Positions 22,780 to 35,560 of a stretch of DNA of 64,000 bases are shown here, piece after piece. The notes under the pieces are model-generated. The model saw only the letters and a list, made by a program, of their open reading frames with translations. It was not told the origin of the DNA and made no database searches. A program made the position numbers and the translations under genes. Source of the stretch: Cephalotus follicularis. Its lineage: Eukaryota > Streptophyta > Magnoliopsida > Oxalidales > Cephalotaceae. Every line of letters begins with the position of its first letter. Within the stretch, counting starts at the first letter, position 1. The stretch spans positions 340,392-404,391 of the forward strand of contig BDDD01001480.1 in the NCBI GenBank assembly GCA_001972305.1, read 5' to 3'.

Positions 22780-24704
22780 TATGACCGTGGATACCTAGAG
22801 TGATGACGTTGATGCCTAGTAGGTGGTGTTGACGCCAATAGCCCTGTTTCGATGAAACTGCCCAGTTTCGCATGGATCTCGATTCCGATTGAGATTAGGC
22901 TAGTGTCTAAGCCTCCGAAATAGCGCGTAAGGCTACCAAGCAGTCTAGACTTGCCTGAAAGGCTGACCTCAAGAAGGCAGACCTCCCGAAATCCTGCAGG
23001 ATACATCGGATGAAGTGACTGTGAGGGCTTTGAAGTCCGAAATGGCCAAGTGACCAACCGAATAAGTCGTAATGGCTAAATGGTCGATCGGATGAGCCGA
23101 AAGGCATAAGTGTTATCGGAAAAGTTTCCGTATCGAATAGCGGTTGATCGGAATAGAATATGAATGGTCATTGTGAATGGCTAGTGTGTCATCATGGATC
23201 GTATTGTATCGTTATCGATTGCATCGTATCGGAATGGGCCGTTGTTGAACGAATAGTGATCGTTTGAACCGTTGTTGAGCGGTTAGCAATCGTATGAACC
23301 GTTATTGAACGGTTAATGATCAAATGGGTCGTTATCAATCGGATAGTGGTCGAATGGACTATTATCGAATAGATGGGCATTGCGTGGATGCTCGGACTAG
23401 ATTGCGAGTGAACTGATAGGGCGGCCAACTACTTATATGTGCTGGTATGGGACAGTATATGTATTTAGTCGACTGTTAGATGTGAACTATACACATGTTG
23501 AGTGAACGGATGTGGACCGCGAGCAGCTGTTGGCCGTAACAGACAAGAATTGTATATTGGTATTGACCGTTAACGGCTGTGGGTCGTAAACGGACACGAA
23601 TTGTGAATGGATATAGACCGTAAACGGCTATGGACCGTAAACGGATGTGAAATGTAATGGATTGGGCACGATCATGGATTGACACGGGACGAAAAGCCCC
23701 GGATGATAGTATATGGTAGAGTTACTGTTGACGTATTGTGTTATGACTTGTATAGATGTGAAATGACATTGTTTGTGTTGCTTATGCTATGTGCGCATCT
23801 CACATGATTAATATTTAATATATATCTGCTACACCTTGGCACGCATTCATTGCATATGTCTATTGTACACAGCCATTGGTTGCTGACCTGTTTCATTGAG
23901 ATGAAGTGGGTCAGGTTCAGGTTCATATGACAGCTACAGTGATTAGTCAAGACAAGCGCATGGTAAGAAATTACATTTCTCCAGCTTCTCTTGTGTTATA
24001 TGAATAAGGTAAGGGAACTGATATTTTGAGGATTGTTATTGTACATTATATGACCTGCCGGCTTGTGGCAGTGCGAGAATATAAATGTGTGTTGATGTAT
24101 TGGACCTGCCGGCATGTGGCAGTGCATCATTTGATCGATGTATGATATTCTTAAATATGATCAGACCCATCATTTGAGGTTTTGACGTGATTATCCTTCG
24201 CATGCGTGTGATATTATTGGATATGATCAAACCCATCATTGTGGGTATTGAAAGGATTGTCCTTCCGCATGCAAATGATATACTTGATTTAGTTGTGATG
24301 TAGTCTGGTGCGGGCGGAGCCCCCAGCATAAAGATTGTGATGAGATATGAGGGTTAAACCCCAAAACATATAAACTGTGGTTTATCAGGTGGCATGGAGT
24401 CCGATAAACGAATACTTCATGCCGAAATTTCGAGAAATCTTAAGAGTTTGATTTTAATGGATTCATCACTTGAGATGTTAGAATGATGATTCGGATTTAA
24501 ATTGTGGTTGTTGAGGGCTGAGCCCATTTGTGAACTGCTGATTCCTCCTTCAGGAGTGTGGACATATAAATTGTGTTTTCCTTACAGGGGGCATAGTCCT
24601 GTAAACGAATACTTCATGCCCGATTTTTGGGAGATTATAAGAGTTGAAATGTATTCAATTGATTGAATATCATTTCCTTTGAGCACACCTACAAAGTAAG
24701 AGAT

Positions 24705-26389
24705 TTAAACTTTTGGTACCCAAATAAATTTGGGTCCTTGAGTGTTAGTCACGAAAGTTCCTTTCAGAACCCAAATTTTCTTAGTTTTACCATAACAACG
24801 ATTACTTCTATAAAAGCATGAGGTAGATACATGTCCTATTCTACCACAATAATTACAAGATATTTTAGGCTCACTTTTCTTCATAAAGAAATTTTGAAAA
24901 TGCTTGACATTTTTCATTTCATCGTAGCCGAGACCGGCTTTGTCAAACACACATCTTTGGAGACCTAACAATTTATCCAACTTGTCACTACTATTAGAAA
25001 ATTTGGAAAACGTTTTCTTCAAAGCATCAATTTCAATTTTTAGTTTTTCATTTTCTTCCAAAAAATCAATTGATAGTTTTGAAGAAACATTTTGAATTTC
25101 AATCTCATTCATGTAAAAACTATTTTTATCTTTTAGTGATTCAATTTCATTTAAAAACTTGCTATTCTCATTCTTTAAAACATCAATTTCTTTTGACATA
25201 GAGATAGCATTTTTCTTTAAAGTCTTATTTTTCAAACATATATTCTCATATTCATTATACAATTTTTCATAAGCAATTTGCAATTCATCAAATGTAAAGT
25301 TTACCTCATCTTCTTCCTCATCCTCAATTGCCATGTAAGCAATGTGTGCAACCTCTTCATCACTTTCCTCTTCGGAGCTCGAGGAGTCGCTATCCGACCA
25401 TGTGGCTACCATTGCTTTCTTCTTCTTGAAGTATTCATTATTTTTCTTAAATTACTCTTTCTTTTTGAGGTTTGGACATTCGTTCTTGAAGTGGCCGGGC
25501 TTCTTGCATTCATAGCAAGTTGGTTCTTCTCGTTTGCTTGGTTCTTCATCTTGAAGGTAATTCTTTTTGAAATTCTTTTTACCTTTTTGATTCTTGAGGA
25601 ACCGTTTGAATTGGGAGGTAATAAGCGCGACATCTCCATCTTCATCACTTTCACTATCTTCCTTTGAAGCTTTGAAAGCGATTGCCTTTTTCTTCTTGAC
25701 TTCCACATTCTCATGATTCTTCATTGTTGTCTCATGTGTCATCAAGGAGCCAAGTAATTGTTCGAGTGGGAGAGTGGAGAGATCTTTGGCCTCCTCAATA
25801 GCCGTCACCTTAGGCGTCCAACTCTTTGGCAAGCACCTTAAGATTTTTCTTATAAGTTCATGGTTAGGATAAGATTTGCCAAGATTTTTGAGAGAGTTGA
25901 TAATTGTAGTAAAGCGAGTAAACATATCACTAATACTCTCATTATCATGCATTATAAACAATTCATACTCATGTACAAGCATGCTAATTTTAGATTCCTT
26001 AACTTGATTCGCGCCTTCATATGTGACCTCTAATAAATCCCACATTTTTTTTTGCCGAATCACAAGAGGATATCCGATTAAATTCATTCGGGCCAACGGC
26101 ACAAAATAAAACATGTTTGGCCTTAGAACTTAATTGGAGCATTCTAAAGTCATTGTCATTATATTCATTTTGGTTTAGGCGATACTACTCCATCTATAGT
26201 TCTAGTGGGCATCCTAGGACCATTTACTATTATGTGCCACAATTGATAGTCAAGGGATTGTAAAAACATAGTCATTCTAGTTTTCCAAAAGCTACAGTTA
26301 ATTCCGTAAAAAAACGGAGGTCTAGTGATAGAGGAGCCTTCTAATCCTATGTTCATTTGGTTTGCCATGGATTTTTGTATCTCTAGCAA
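24705..26389 (-). pseudogene. gag of Sirevirus-like element E
   Basis: It reads in three open blocks on the minus strand: N-terminus with MANQMN, then RPPFFYGINCSFWKTRM and LDYQLWHIIVNGP; the capsid-like core (UBN2/Retrotran_gag type) with KMWDLLEVTYEGANQVKE, KILRCLPKSW and LLGSLMTHE; then CCHC knuckle CYECKKPGHFKNEC. After a stop (TAA, near 25452) follow an acidic SSSSEEESDEE segment, a long coiled coil, GLQRCVFDKAGLGYDEM and a second knuckle CNYCGRIGHVSTSC, ending WVPKV. The first and second blocks are also separated by a stop and a frame change near 26160. It is about 35-40% identical by eye to H's gag and has two knuckles where H has five. Confidence 0.9.
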
Positions 26390-26416
26390 TTAAGAATAAT
26401 GAGATAACCTCTCTGA

Positions 26417-27103
26417 TAAATAAACACCTTACAAGGGTTCACTCCCCTCTATTACAAAGAATGATAAAAGTGATTTGTGTTGTGTTTACAATAACCTCTC
26501 AATAGGTTTGATATGAAAATGATAGCTTTGTGTAGGCTTTGGATATTGATTTGAAAGATGTAGAATAGCTCTAGTGTTGCTTGGAAGTAATGTGTATTTG
26601 CTTGTTATCTCTTGATGTGTCTCTTCTGTAAAAATACCACATTCTTCCTTTTATAGAGATCCTCCAACGGATCTATTTTTGTGCAATCAAACCAAATCCA
26701 GTCGGCTGGTAAAATGTTGTGCATTTGTAAATATAGCCGTTGGGAGGAGGCAGTCGACTGGAGCCCTGTGGCAGTCGGCTGTATGTCTGGGCAGTCGGCT
26801 GTTGCTCTGTTCTAGTCGGCTGTTTGGGCTAGAAAATTGATTTCCAAAGCTACTGGTTGAATTGTGCATATCTTGGCAGTCGACTGTATGCCTTGGCAGT
26901 CGACTGAAGCTCTGTTCCAGTCGGCTGCAATGCTTGTTTCCGCAATTTAGAACCTTTGCAACACTTTCAACAATACAACCAATTGAGTATATGAAATTGT
27001 ATTAAATCAAAACATGAATACAAGTATTTATTGATAGTTACTTGTTTGTTAATCATCGAAACATAATCTTTAACACAATTGAAGGAGTGGCAAAAAGCCA
27101 ACA
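26417..27103 (-). mobile_element. 5' LTR of E, 3'-truncated
   Basis: It matches 17210-20437 with F removed. About 285 bases corresponding to 16927-17210 are missing next to the leader (PBS-like tatcagagagg, minus strand, near 26405-26415). Palindrome cores start at 26699, 26751, 26772, 26792, 26813, 26877, 26897 and 26918, again 20-21 bp apart within groups. Relative to the 3' LTR it lacks the stretch 20076-20210 (135 bp). Confidence 0.85.
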
Positions 27104-27599
27104 TAGCTAATTCCACATTGCAAAATAGAATTGCAGTGTACGGCACTACACGTACAATTCCCATATCATAACATATCCCAAATCATATAACTAGGATCGA
27201 TCCATACGCCTCTATCACAAATCCTATCCAAGGATATCCCAGAGAGACACCGTAAACTAATCACACTGTTACGGAAAGTGTCATGCCCCCGTGCCAGGCC
27301 CACAACATGCCTATGGTACCCCCATAGGTGGTTACAAATGCTCAGTATTTCACCATTTCAAAAACTTTGATTTCATCAAATCAATTAAAACACATAGAAA
27401 GGTTTCCCAAAACATAATCATAAATCGTTCTCAACGATATAGTTTCACATAACGTATACTTTCATAATCAAAAGGCAACTCTTTTATTTTCACAATAAAG
27501 AGACATTTGCATAGCATTTCGTAAACATAACACAGCTGAATTCATTAAGCCAGAAAAATATTCGTTTTCGCAAAATATCAAACTGACTTCATTTTGAGG

Positions 27600-28380
27600 C
27601 ATGCAAAATATACTTAGTTCATAAATCCAAATAAAACATATCATAAAACTGAATTCATTTTAAATAATTCAGATGTCCAAAACTGATTTTATTTCGCTAA
27701 AATCGAAGAGAGTAGCAAAGAGCAGAATATCTGTACCCCATTCACAAAAGTAAAACTGAATTCATTTTAATAAAACTGATAGGGAAACCAGGGAAAGGAA
27801 ATCTATACCAAATACAGAATCTAAAATTATCTCAAATAAAATCAGAAGGATAGCCAAGGAATAAGGACATCCGTACAAAAGAAAACATAACCGTTTCAAT
27901 AAAACCGACAGAGAAATCCAAAGCAAAGATAATCCGTAAAATAACGAAAGATAAAGATGAAATTTATTCTTTAACAAACCAGTAGGAGGATATCAAAGAA
28001 AGAGTTATACGTACATAATCATTATACAGTAAAATTGAATTTATTCAAATAAAATCGAAGGGAGTATCCAAGAACGAAAGAATAATCCGTACATTAATCA
28101 TAAAAGTGAAACTGGATTGTTTCAATAACATCAGATAGCCAAAGAACGATAGAATCCGTACATTTCAGCAACAGATTCGATTCAGATAAAACCGAATATA
28201 ACTAAAACAAAGAATCCGTATTTTATTCTCAAAACATATTGAATTTGTACTCTAATAAAATCAGTAAGAGTGTATCAAGAAACGAAGATCCGTACTAAAA
28301 ACATAATCCGAATTTATTGTAAATAAACCGATAGAGAACCCAAAGAAAGAAGAATCCGTACCTCATGCAATCACCAAAAC
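27600..28380. repeat. Degenerate tandem repeats in D LTR
   Basis: About ten diverged units of roughly 75-90 bp share the order aaaactgaattcatt, aataaaaccgatagag, ccaaagaa..gaa, aatccgtac. The other LTR has the same array at 33000-33715. Unit lengths vary, so this is an old array inside the LTR. Confidence 0.7.
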
Positions 28381-29600
28381 AACCTCAAGAATATATATCA
28401 AGACTTCTCTAGAACGCTCATCAATTGTTGCAAATATCTAACAGAAATAAAATCGTTCTCATAAGGACTTGAAATAAAATCAAACCTCGACTCATGGGTC
28501 ATTGTACACTAATCATGACCATATAAGATAACAATAGGTTTAATACATCCAATTCACAGAAGTCTCATCTAAACATATTTTTGAATTCACTAAGGTAAGT
28601 CCAAGTTGTCCAATTCAGCCAATTTCGAATCATAATACTAGTTCAGCTCATAATATCATAAAACGATTACAGAAATACATAATTCAACCAAAAACAGAAT
28701 TTAACGAAATAGGGTTCAGAGTTTACCAAAAGCAGACGGAACAGATAATAGAGCCATAATCACACCGCGAAATTGGAGCGGATCACACCTATGCGGGGAA
28801 CGGAGTCGGAAACTGTCAAAAAAAGTGTCACCGGAGACTGCCGCATGTGGGCCCACGGGCTGCCGCTGGCCGGCCCGTGTCTGTCACACGTCGCCGGCCA
28901 GACGCTGAAAAGGGCCGATCTGAAGCATTTGAGGCCGGGGATCACATATCCAGGGCGCGTTTGCCACAACGCCGTCGTATTTGGTCGGAACGAACGCTTT
29001 TGACCGTGGTTGACTTTGTGTCGATCTACTTTTCCGGCGTCGCCAAAGGTCGGGGCCGGTCGGGTTCGCTTCCTCTCGACGCCAGGATGCCGAATATGTG
29101 ATTATCTTGTGGTGACGATCACCGGAGATGGAGCTATGGCGTTCGACAGTGGCGGGGAGAGAAGACGTCGCGCACGCCGATTGGGTCGTTGGCCGGTGCA
29201 GGGGTTGGGTCCGTGTGGACTCAGGAGCTCGTGGGGGTTCGAACGGTGCCTCACAGGTGCCATATCGGTACCGACGCCGGTGACAGCGGATGAAGGAGAG
29301 AGAGATGGGAGAGAGGGTGGCGGGAGAGAGAGAGAGAAAAATTTTAATGTAAAATAGGGTTTTTGATTATTAAAATGCAGAAATGGTTTTTAACAAATAA
29401 ATATAAAGCCAAAAATTGTTTTATTTATTCATTGATTGAATATCAAAACACACTAGGCTAAGGCCAAAACCCGCTTAGCCTAGCCAAAAGTAAAACAAAC
29501 CGAAAAAATGGGCAGTCAATAAACCGAAAAAAAATCGACAGCCCAAACGAAACAGATCGAAAAGGTCCAAAAATTATATACGGAAAAACGGGATATTACA

Positions 29601-31451
29601 TCTCCACCCCCCTAAAAAAAAGATTTCGTCCCGAAATCTAAAACCCCTACTAACCTAAAACAAACAGATTATCCAGACGGAACGCGCCATATCATATCAA
29701 CGGAAACCTCAAACCATATGTAAAAACAGTATGGATAACCATTACAAACCATACCCTTAGGATTTCCCGAAAATCGGGCATGATGTATTCGTTTATCGTA
29801 CTCCATGCCACCTGATAAACCACAGTTTATATGTTTTGTGATCAATTCTCATATCTCATCACAATCTATATGCTGGGCTCAATCCGCACCAGACTATATC
29901 ACCACTAAATAAAAAATACCATTTACATGCGAAGGACAGTCCTTTCAATACTCTCAAAGATTGGCTTAATCATATCCAATAATATCATAAGCATGCAAAA
30001 GATAATCATGTCAAAGAAATAATCAATTGATTACATTCTAACTCTTATAATCTCCCGAAAATTGGGCATGTAGTATTCGTTTATCGGACTTATGCCCCCT
30101 GTAAAGAAAACACAATTTATATCCACACTCCCGAAGGAGGAACAATCAGTTATAAATAGGCTCAGCCCTCAGTAAACCACAATTTAAGTCTGAATCATCA
30201 TTCCAATCTCTCAAGTATGAACTCACGCATATCCAATACATCAACACACATATCATAAGCACTGCCACATGTCGGCAGGTCGATAATTGAATAAACACAT
30301 CTCTTAAGTTACCTCTTATACATAACAAGTCTCATAAATCTATACAATTTAGTTTATGAACAAAAGGCACTCTTTACAAATCATATAAACAAATCCATAT
30401 CAATTATCATAAGCAATAAATGTGTGCATAGGTGTAGCAGATATATATAAAATCGATCATGTGAGATGTATATATAGCATAAAAAAGATGTGAACAATGC
30501 CGTATCATATCCATATAAGCCATAACATAACCTGTCATTAGTAACTCCACCATATGTCATCATCCGAAGCCTTTTATCCATATCAATCCATGACCATGCT
30601 ATATCTATTACATTTCATATCCGTTTACGGCCCATATCCATTTACAATCCATATCCGTTTATGATTCATAGTCATTTAGCACTCCACTAGGAATCTAGAA
30701 GTAAACTCCGTATGTAGTTGAAATCGAGGGGCTGACTAAATACATATACTATCCCATACCAGCATATATAAGTAGTTAATTGTCATGTCCGTTCATCCAC
30801 AAACTATTTTGAGCATCCATGCAACGCCCATCCAATCAATAACAGTCCATCCGATCACTAACCGTTCAATAATGACCCATTCGATCACTGTCTGATCAGT
30901 AACGGTCCATTCGATCACTGTTCATTCGATAACGGGTCACACGATCACTATCCGTTCAACAATGGTCCGTACGATCACGATTTGTTCAATAACGGTCCTT
31001 AACGATACGATGCGATTGATAACGATACACTAGCCATCCATACACTATCCATTCACAATGACCATTCATATTCTATCTCGATCAACCACTATTCCATACG
31101 GAAGCTATTCAAAAAACACTTAAGCCTTTCGGCCCATTCGATTGATCGCTTAGCATTACGGCTCATTCGGTCAGTCTTTTAATCGCTATACAGTTGGCTT
31201 ATATCGTGCATCCTCTTGTGAAACAACTGACTCAGCTTCCGGATTAACATTCCTTAGTCGTCGGACTCTTCGTGTCATCAAGAAACAAAACCGAAACGGA
31301 GTAAAACAAAGAGAGACAGAAAACTGGAATACAAAGGACATATCGAAATGACTCTTAATGAATAGCCCTAACCCAAATGTCTACCCATCTCACAGGTCAA
31401 ACCTAGATAGGTCTTCTAAGGAAAGAAAAACCTATTATCTGATACCATAAC
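29601..31451 (-). mobile_element. Internal region of D (1.85 kb, non-coding)
   Basis: On the minus strand: spacer, PBS TGGTATCAGATA (31436-31447), a 30-codon gag-like start, then the non-coding module shared with A and G (30-bp repeats at about 30830-31010; ctgacc/cagg blocks; gacctgccgacatgtggcag near 30270; cgaatacatcatgcccg near 29780), and a polypurine tract aaaaaaaaggggggtggaga-like run at 29601-29620. No protease, RT or integrase motif in any frame. Confidence 0.8.
31186..31278 (-). pseudogene. gag start remnant of D (30 codons)
   Basis: The ATG at 31278 opens MTRRVRRLRNVNPEAESVV and stops at TAG 31186-31188. The basic start and its place about 165 bases after the PBS suggest a truncated gag. 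It shows no sequence similarity to the A and G gag starts that I can see. Confidence 0.4.
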
Positions 31452-34400
31452 TGTAACACCCCCCGATTCGGAACCGGGATCACTCCCGATTCGGGATCGG
31501 TGTGTCACACAAACTGAACTAAAAACATATCAAAGATCTTAATCTTAATCATCATCAATACGTGGTGGTTCTAAAAATCTGAAAACATGTATAATCATGG
31601 AACATAAACTGAATCAGAAACATAATCTGAAAACTTTGTCATAAACCAAAATCACAATACTGTTTAGATAACTGGCCTATACACGACCATAACACTACTA
31701 AAAACATAACCAGATCAAACACCTAGATGATCCTCTGACATAGGGTAACTCTCTCATCACACTTGCCCATGCTGTCCCTGAAATCCTGCCGCATGGAAAA
31801 CAAAACGCGGATGAGCAAACCTCAGTACAGATATAGAATCATAAAACAGTTTACGAACAGTTTATGAAACAAATCAGTTACGAAACAACATAAATACGAA
31901 TCAAAACCGATACGAATCTAAACAGAACTGTTTACAAAACAAAACAGAACAGTTAAGAATCATAACAGATCAGTTACGAATCATAACAGAACGAAACAAA
32001 ACTGTATCCGAAATAAAACAGTTTACCAAAACGAAACAGTATCCGAAACAAAACAATATCATGCTCAATACAGTATCTGAAACAAACACGATACGATACA
32101 AAACATTTTACGAAACAAAACACTTTACGAAATAGCAAAGAACTGTTTACGGAACAAAAGAAAACAGTTTCTGAACAGTACAAAACAAACAAATTACGGA
32201 ACAAAACAAAATAAACAGTAAACGATAACAATAACGATAATTTAAAAGCGGTAAGATTTCAAAGTTAACTCCAAACAGAAATCTTAAGCAATATATCAGT
32301 TTAAACATTCTTTGAAATCACGTATGAATTTTCATAAAAACCAAATCCATAACTTTCAAAACATACACGAAACCTTTCAAAACATAAGTTCCATACTGAG
32401 CCACATAACATATCACATATCGAAACACATATAGCAAGGGAGTAGCTAATTCCATATTGCAAAATAGAATTGCAGTGTACGACACTACACGTACAATTCC
32501 CATATCATAACATATCCCAAATCATATAACTAGGATCGATCCATACGCCTCTATCACAAATCCTATCCAAGGATATCCCAGAGAAACGCCGTAAACTAAT
32601 CACACTGTTACGGAAAGTGTCATGCCCCCGTGTCAGGCCCACAGCATGCCTATGGTAGCCCCATAGGTGGTTACAAATGCCCAGTATTTCACCATTTCAA
32701 AAACTTTGATTTCATCAAATCAATTAAAACACATAGAAAGGTTTCCCAAAACATAATCATAAATCGTTCTCAATGATATAGTTTCACATAACGTATACTT
32801 TCATAATCAAAATGCAACTCTTTTATTTTCACAATAAAGAGACATTTGCATAGCATTTCGTAAACATAACAGAGCTGAATTCATTAAGCCAGAAAAATAT
32901 TCGTTTTCACAAAATATCAAACTGACTTCATTTTGAGGCATGCAAAATATACTTAGTTCATAAAGCCAAATAAAACATATCATAAAACTGAATTCATTTC
33001 AAATAATTCAGATGTCCAAAACTGATTTTATTTCGCTAAAATCGAAGAGAGTAGCAAAGAGCAGAATATCCGTACCCCATTCACAAAAGTAAAACTGAAT
33101 TCATTTTAATAAAACTGATAGGGAAACCAAGGAAAGGAAATTTTTACCAAATACAGAATCTGAAATTATCTCAAATAAAATCAGAAGGATAGCCAAGGAA
33201 GAAGGACATCAGTTCAAAAGAAAACATAACCGACTTTATTTCAATAAAACCGATAGAGAAATCCAAAGCAAAGATAATCTGTAGAATAACGAAAGATAAA
33301 GCTGAAATTTATTCATTAACAAACCAGTAGGAGGATATCAAAGAAAGAGTTATCCCTACATAATCATTATACAGTAAAATTGACTTCATTCAAATAAAAT
33401 CGAAGGGAATATCCAAGAACGAAAGAATAATCCGGACATTAATCATAAAAGTGAGACTGGATTGTTTCAATAAAATCAGATAGCCAAAGAATGATAGAAT
33501 CTGTACATTTCAACAACAGATTCGATTCAGATAAAACCGAATGTAACTAAAACAAAGAATCCGTATTTTATTCTCAAAACAGAACTGAATTTGTACTCTA
33601 ATAAAATCAGTAAGAGTGTAACAAGAAATGAAAATCCGTACTAAAAACATAATCCGAATTTATTTTAAATAAACCGATAGAGAACCCAAAGAAAGGAGAA
33701 TCCCTACCTCATGCAATCACCAAAACAACCTCAAGAATATATATCGAGACTTCTCTAGAACGCTCATCAATTGTTGCAAATATCTAACAGAAATAAAATC
33801 GTTCTCATAAGGACTTGAAATAAAATCAGACCTCGACTCATGGGTCATTGTACACTAATCATGACCATATAAGATAAAAATAGGTTTAATACATCCAATT
33901 CGCAGAAGTCTCATCTAAGCATATTTTCGAATTCACTAAGGTAAGTCCAAGTTTTCCAATTCATCCAATTTCGAATCATAATACTAGTTCAGCTCATAAT
34001 ATCATAAAACGATTACAGAAATACATAATTCAACCGAAAACAGAATTTAATGGAATAGGGTTCAGAATTTACCGAAAGCAGACGGAACAGATAATAGAGC
34101 CATAATCACAATGCAGAATCAGAGTGGATCACACCTATGCGGAGAATGGAGTCGGAAACTATCGAAAAATTTGTCACCGGAGACTGCCGCGAGTGGGCCC
34201 AAGCGTCGCCGCTGGCCGACGTATGTCTGTCACGCGTCGCTGGTCAGACGCTAAAAAGGGCCGATCTGAAGTGTTTGAGGCCGGGGATCACATATCCAGG
34301 GCGCGTTTGCCACAACACCGCCGTATTTGGCCAGAACGAACGCTTTAGACCGCGGTTGACTTTGTGACGATCTACTTTTTCGGCATCGCCAAGGGTTGGG

Positions 34401-34920
34401 GCCGGTCGGGTTCGCTTCCTCCCGATGCCAGGATGCCAAATATGTGATTGTCTTATCGTGACGATCACCGGAGACAGAGCTATGGCGTTCGACAGTGGCG
34501 GGGAGAGAAGACGTCGAGCACGCCGATTGGGCCATTGGCCGGTGCAGGGGTTGGGTCCGGTGGACTCAGGAGCTCGTGGGGGTTCGACCAGTGCCTTCGC
34601 CGATGCCATATCGGTACCAACGCCGGTGACAGCGGCTGAAGGAGAGAGAGAGAGAGAGAAATTTTAATGTAAAATACGGTTTTTGATTATTAAAATGCAG
34701 AAATGGTTTTTAACCGATAAATAAAAAGCCAAAAATTGTTTTATTTATTCATGGACTTAATATCAAAACCCACTAGGCTAAGGCCAAAACCCGCTTAGCC
34801 TAGCCAAAAGCAAAACAAACCGAAAAAATGGGCTGTCAACAAACCGAAAAAAAATCGACAGCCCAAACGAAACAGATCGAAAAGGTCCAAAAATTCTATA
34901 CGGAAAAACGGGATATTACA
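31452..34920 (-). mobile_element. 5' LTR of D (3,469 bp)
   Basis: Uninterrupted copy: TGTAACACCCCCCGATTC at 31452 to GGATATTACA at 34920 (plus strand). PBS lies four bases outside it. It holds the same A-rich, degenerate-repeat and GC-rich blocks as the 3' LTR. Near 34640 a GA run is longer in the 3' LTR copy (29300-29337). Confidence 0.9.
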
Positions 34921-35516
34921 CATTGAATATGAAAAATGATTTATGACTACGAAATTGATCTGATATGATTTGACGGATGTGGATTTATGAGATCCTTTAC
35001 AAACTGGTCCCTATCATTTAAAAGCATACATGATTTTGGGACACAACTACAGGATGAATTATTGATTTTATTGTATGAGACCTAAATGAGATAACCCATT
35101 CATGATCCTCACCTCCGTCATGAAGGCCAAGAATGCTAGAACACATAATACAGGCTGGACTATTGTGAACAGTCGAGACAATACAAGCTGGACTATTGTG
35201 AACAGTCGAGACAATATAGGCTGGACTATTGTGAACAATCGAGACCATATGGGCTTGGACCATTGTGAACAAGCTCTACTGTAAGCACTGAGTGGTCAGT
35301 GATATCTCATTCCTCACTCCTCCGCGACACCAAAAGTGCGTCGAGGGTGGGATGGACCCTATGGATTGATTGTCCCTACGATTGATATGGATTGTCTGCA
35401 GGCTAATGGCCTTTGATGTAATTAGGACTAGCTAAATATACCACGCTTAGGGACGGTTGGTATATTGAAGCTGTCCACGTTTGCCATTTACACACCTGAC
35501 ATCACATGGCATATTG

Positions 35517-35518
<2 letters not shown>

Positions 35519-35560
<42 letters not shown>
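35519..35560. repeat. (CA)n(TA)n microsatellite in B 3' LTR
   Basis: A CA run passing into TA, absent from the equivalent place in the 5' LTR (about 7385-7400), where the sequence reads tacacatgtggtatatag. Confidence 0.9.

Larger units (their letters stand above)
21641..24677 (+). mobile_element. Element G, truncated non-autonomous gypsy-derived element
   Basis: An LTR portion ends GGGGTGTGACA at 22429, followed by spacer acag, PBS TGGTATCAGAGC (22434-22445) and a gag remnant with stops, then about 1.7 kb non-coding sequence homologous to A (reverse) and D. The 5' LTR start and the whole 3' LTR are missing. The right edge, near 24677, abuts E's gag end (tttgagcacacc). Two cgaatacttcatgcc blocks (about 24406 and 24607) suggest a local duplication of that region. 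Confidence 0.65.
16927..27103 (-). mobile_element. Copia element E (Sirevirus-like), nested in D
   Basis: Target duplication tagct lies at 16922-16926 and 27104-27108; D's other LTR gives the uninterrupted agggagtagctaattcc. Ends are TGAAAG...CCAACA. Gag and the 3' ORF read on the minus strand, so the 3' LTR is on the left. Gag with CCHC knuckles, a post-pol ORF and several A/G-rich tracts before the 3' LTR are Sirevirus traits. Protease, integrase and RT are absent: their place (21258-24677) is taken by an LTR fragment and element G, so pol was deleted as well as interrupted. Confidence 0.85.
15929..29600 (-). mobile_element. 3' LTR of D, interrupted by E
   Basis: Pieces 15929-16926 and 27104-29600 together make about 3.49 kb and match 31452-34920. 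An A-rich stretch with degenerate copies of acgaaacaaaacagt lies at 16330-16680. Degenerate repeats ending in aatccgtac occupy 27600-28380. The GC-rich block 28770-29340 yields open frames on both strands in both LTR copies; I do not accept them as genes. No GTCGAC palindrome cluster is present. Confidence 0.85.
15929..34920 (-). mobile_element. Element D, non-autonomous LTR element with nested E
   Basis: Target duplication cattg lies at 15924-15928 and 34921-34925; the uninterrupted site is in B's 5' LTR near 6745. D's ends are TGTAACACC...GGATATTACA (plus strand). PBS and polypurine tract place the 5' LTR at 31452-34920 and the 3' LTR at 15929-29600. Without E, D is about 8.8 kb, of which 6.9 kb is LTR. 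It has no gag-pol beyond a 30-codon remnant, fitting a large retrotransposon derivative (LARD-like) that would need proteins in trans. In the first 240 bp the LTRs differ at roughly nine sites by eye. Confidence 0.85.

Noticed and set aside
22644-23057. Antisense open frame of 137 codons, similar to one at 3768-4130
   Set aside because: It is the shadow of the gag remnant and module shared by G and A; similarity follows from the shared DNA.
28773-29357. Open frames on both strands, conserved at 34124-34667
   Set aside because: They are two copies of the same GC-rich LTR block of D; conservation is LTR identity, frames differ in length and end, and no domain is visible.
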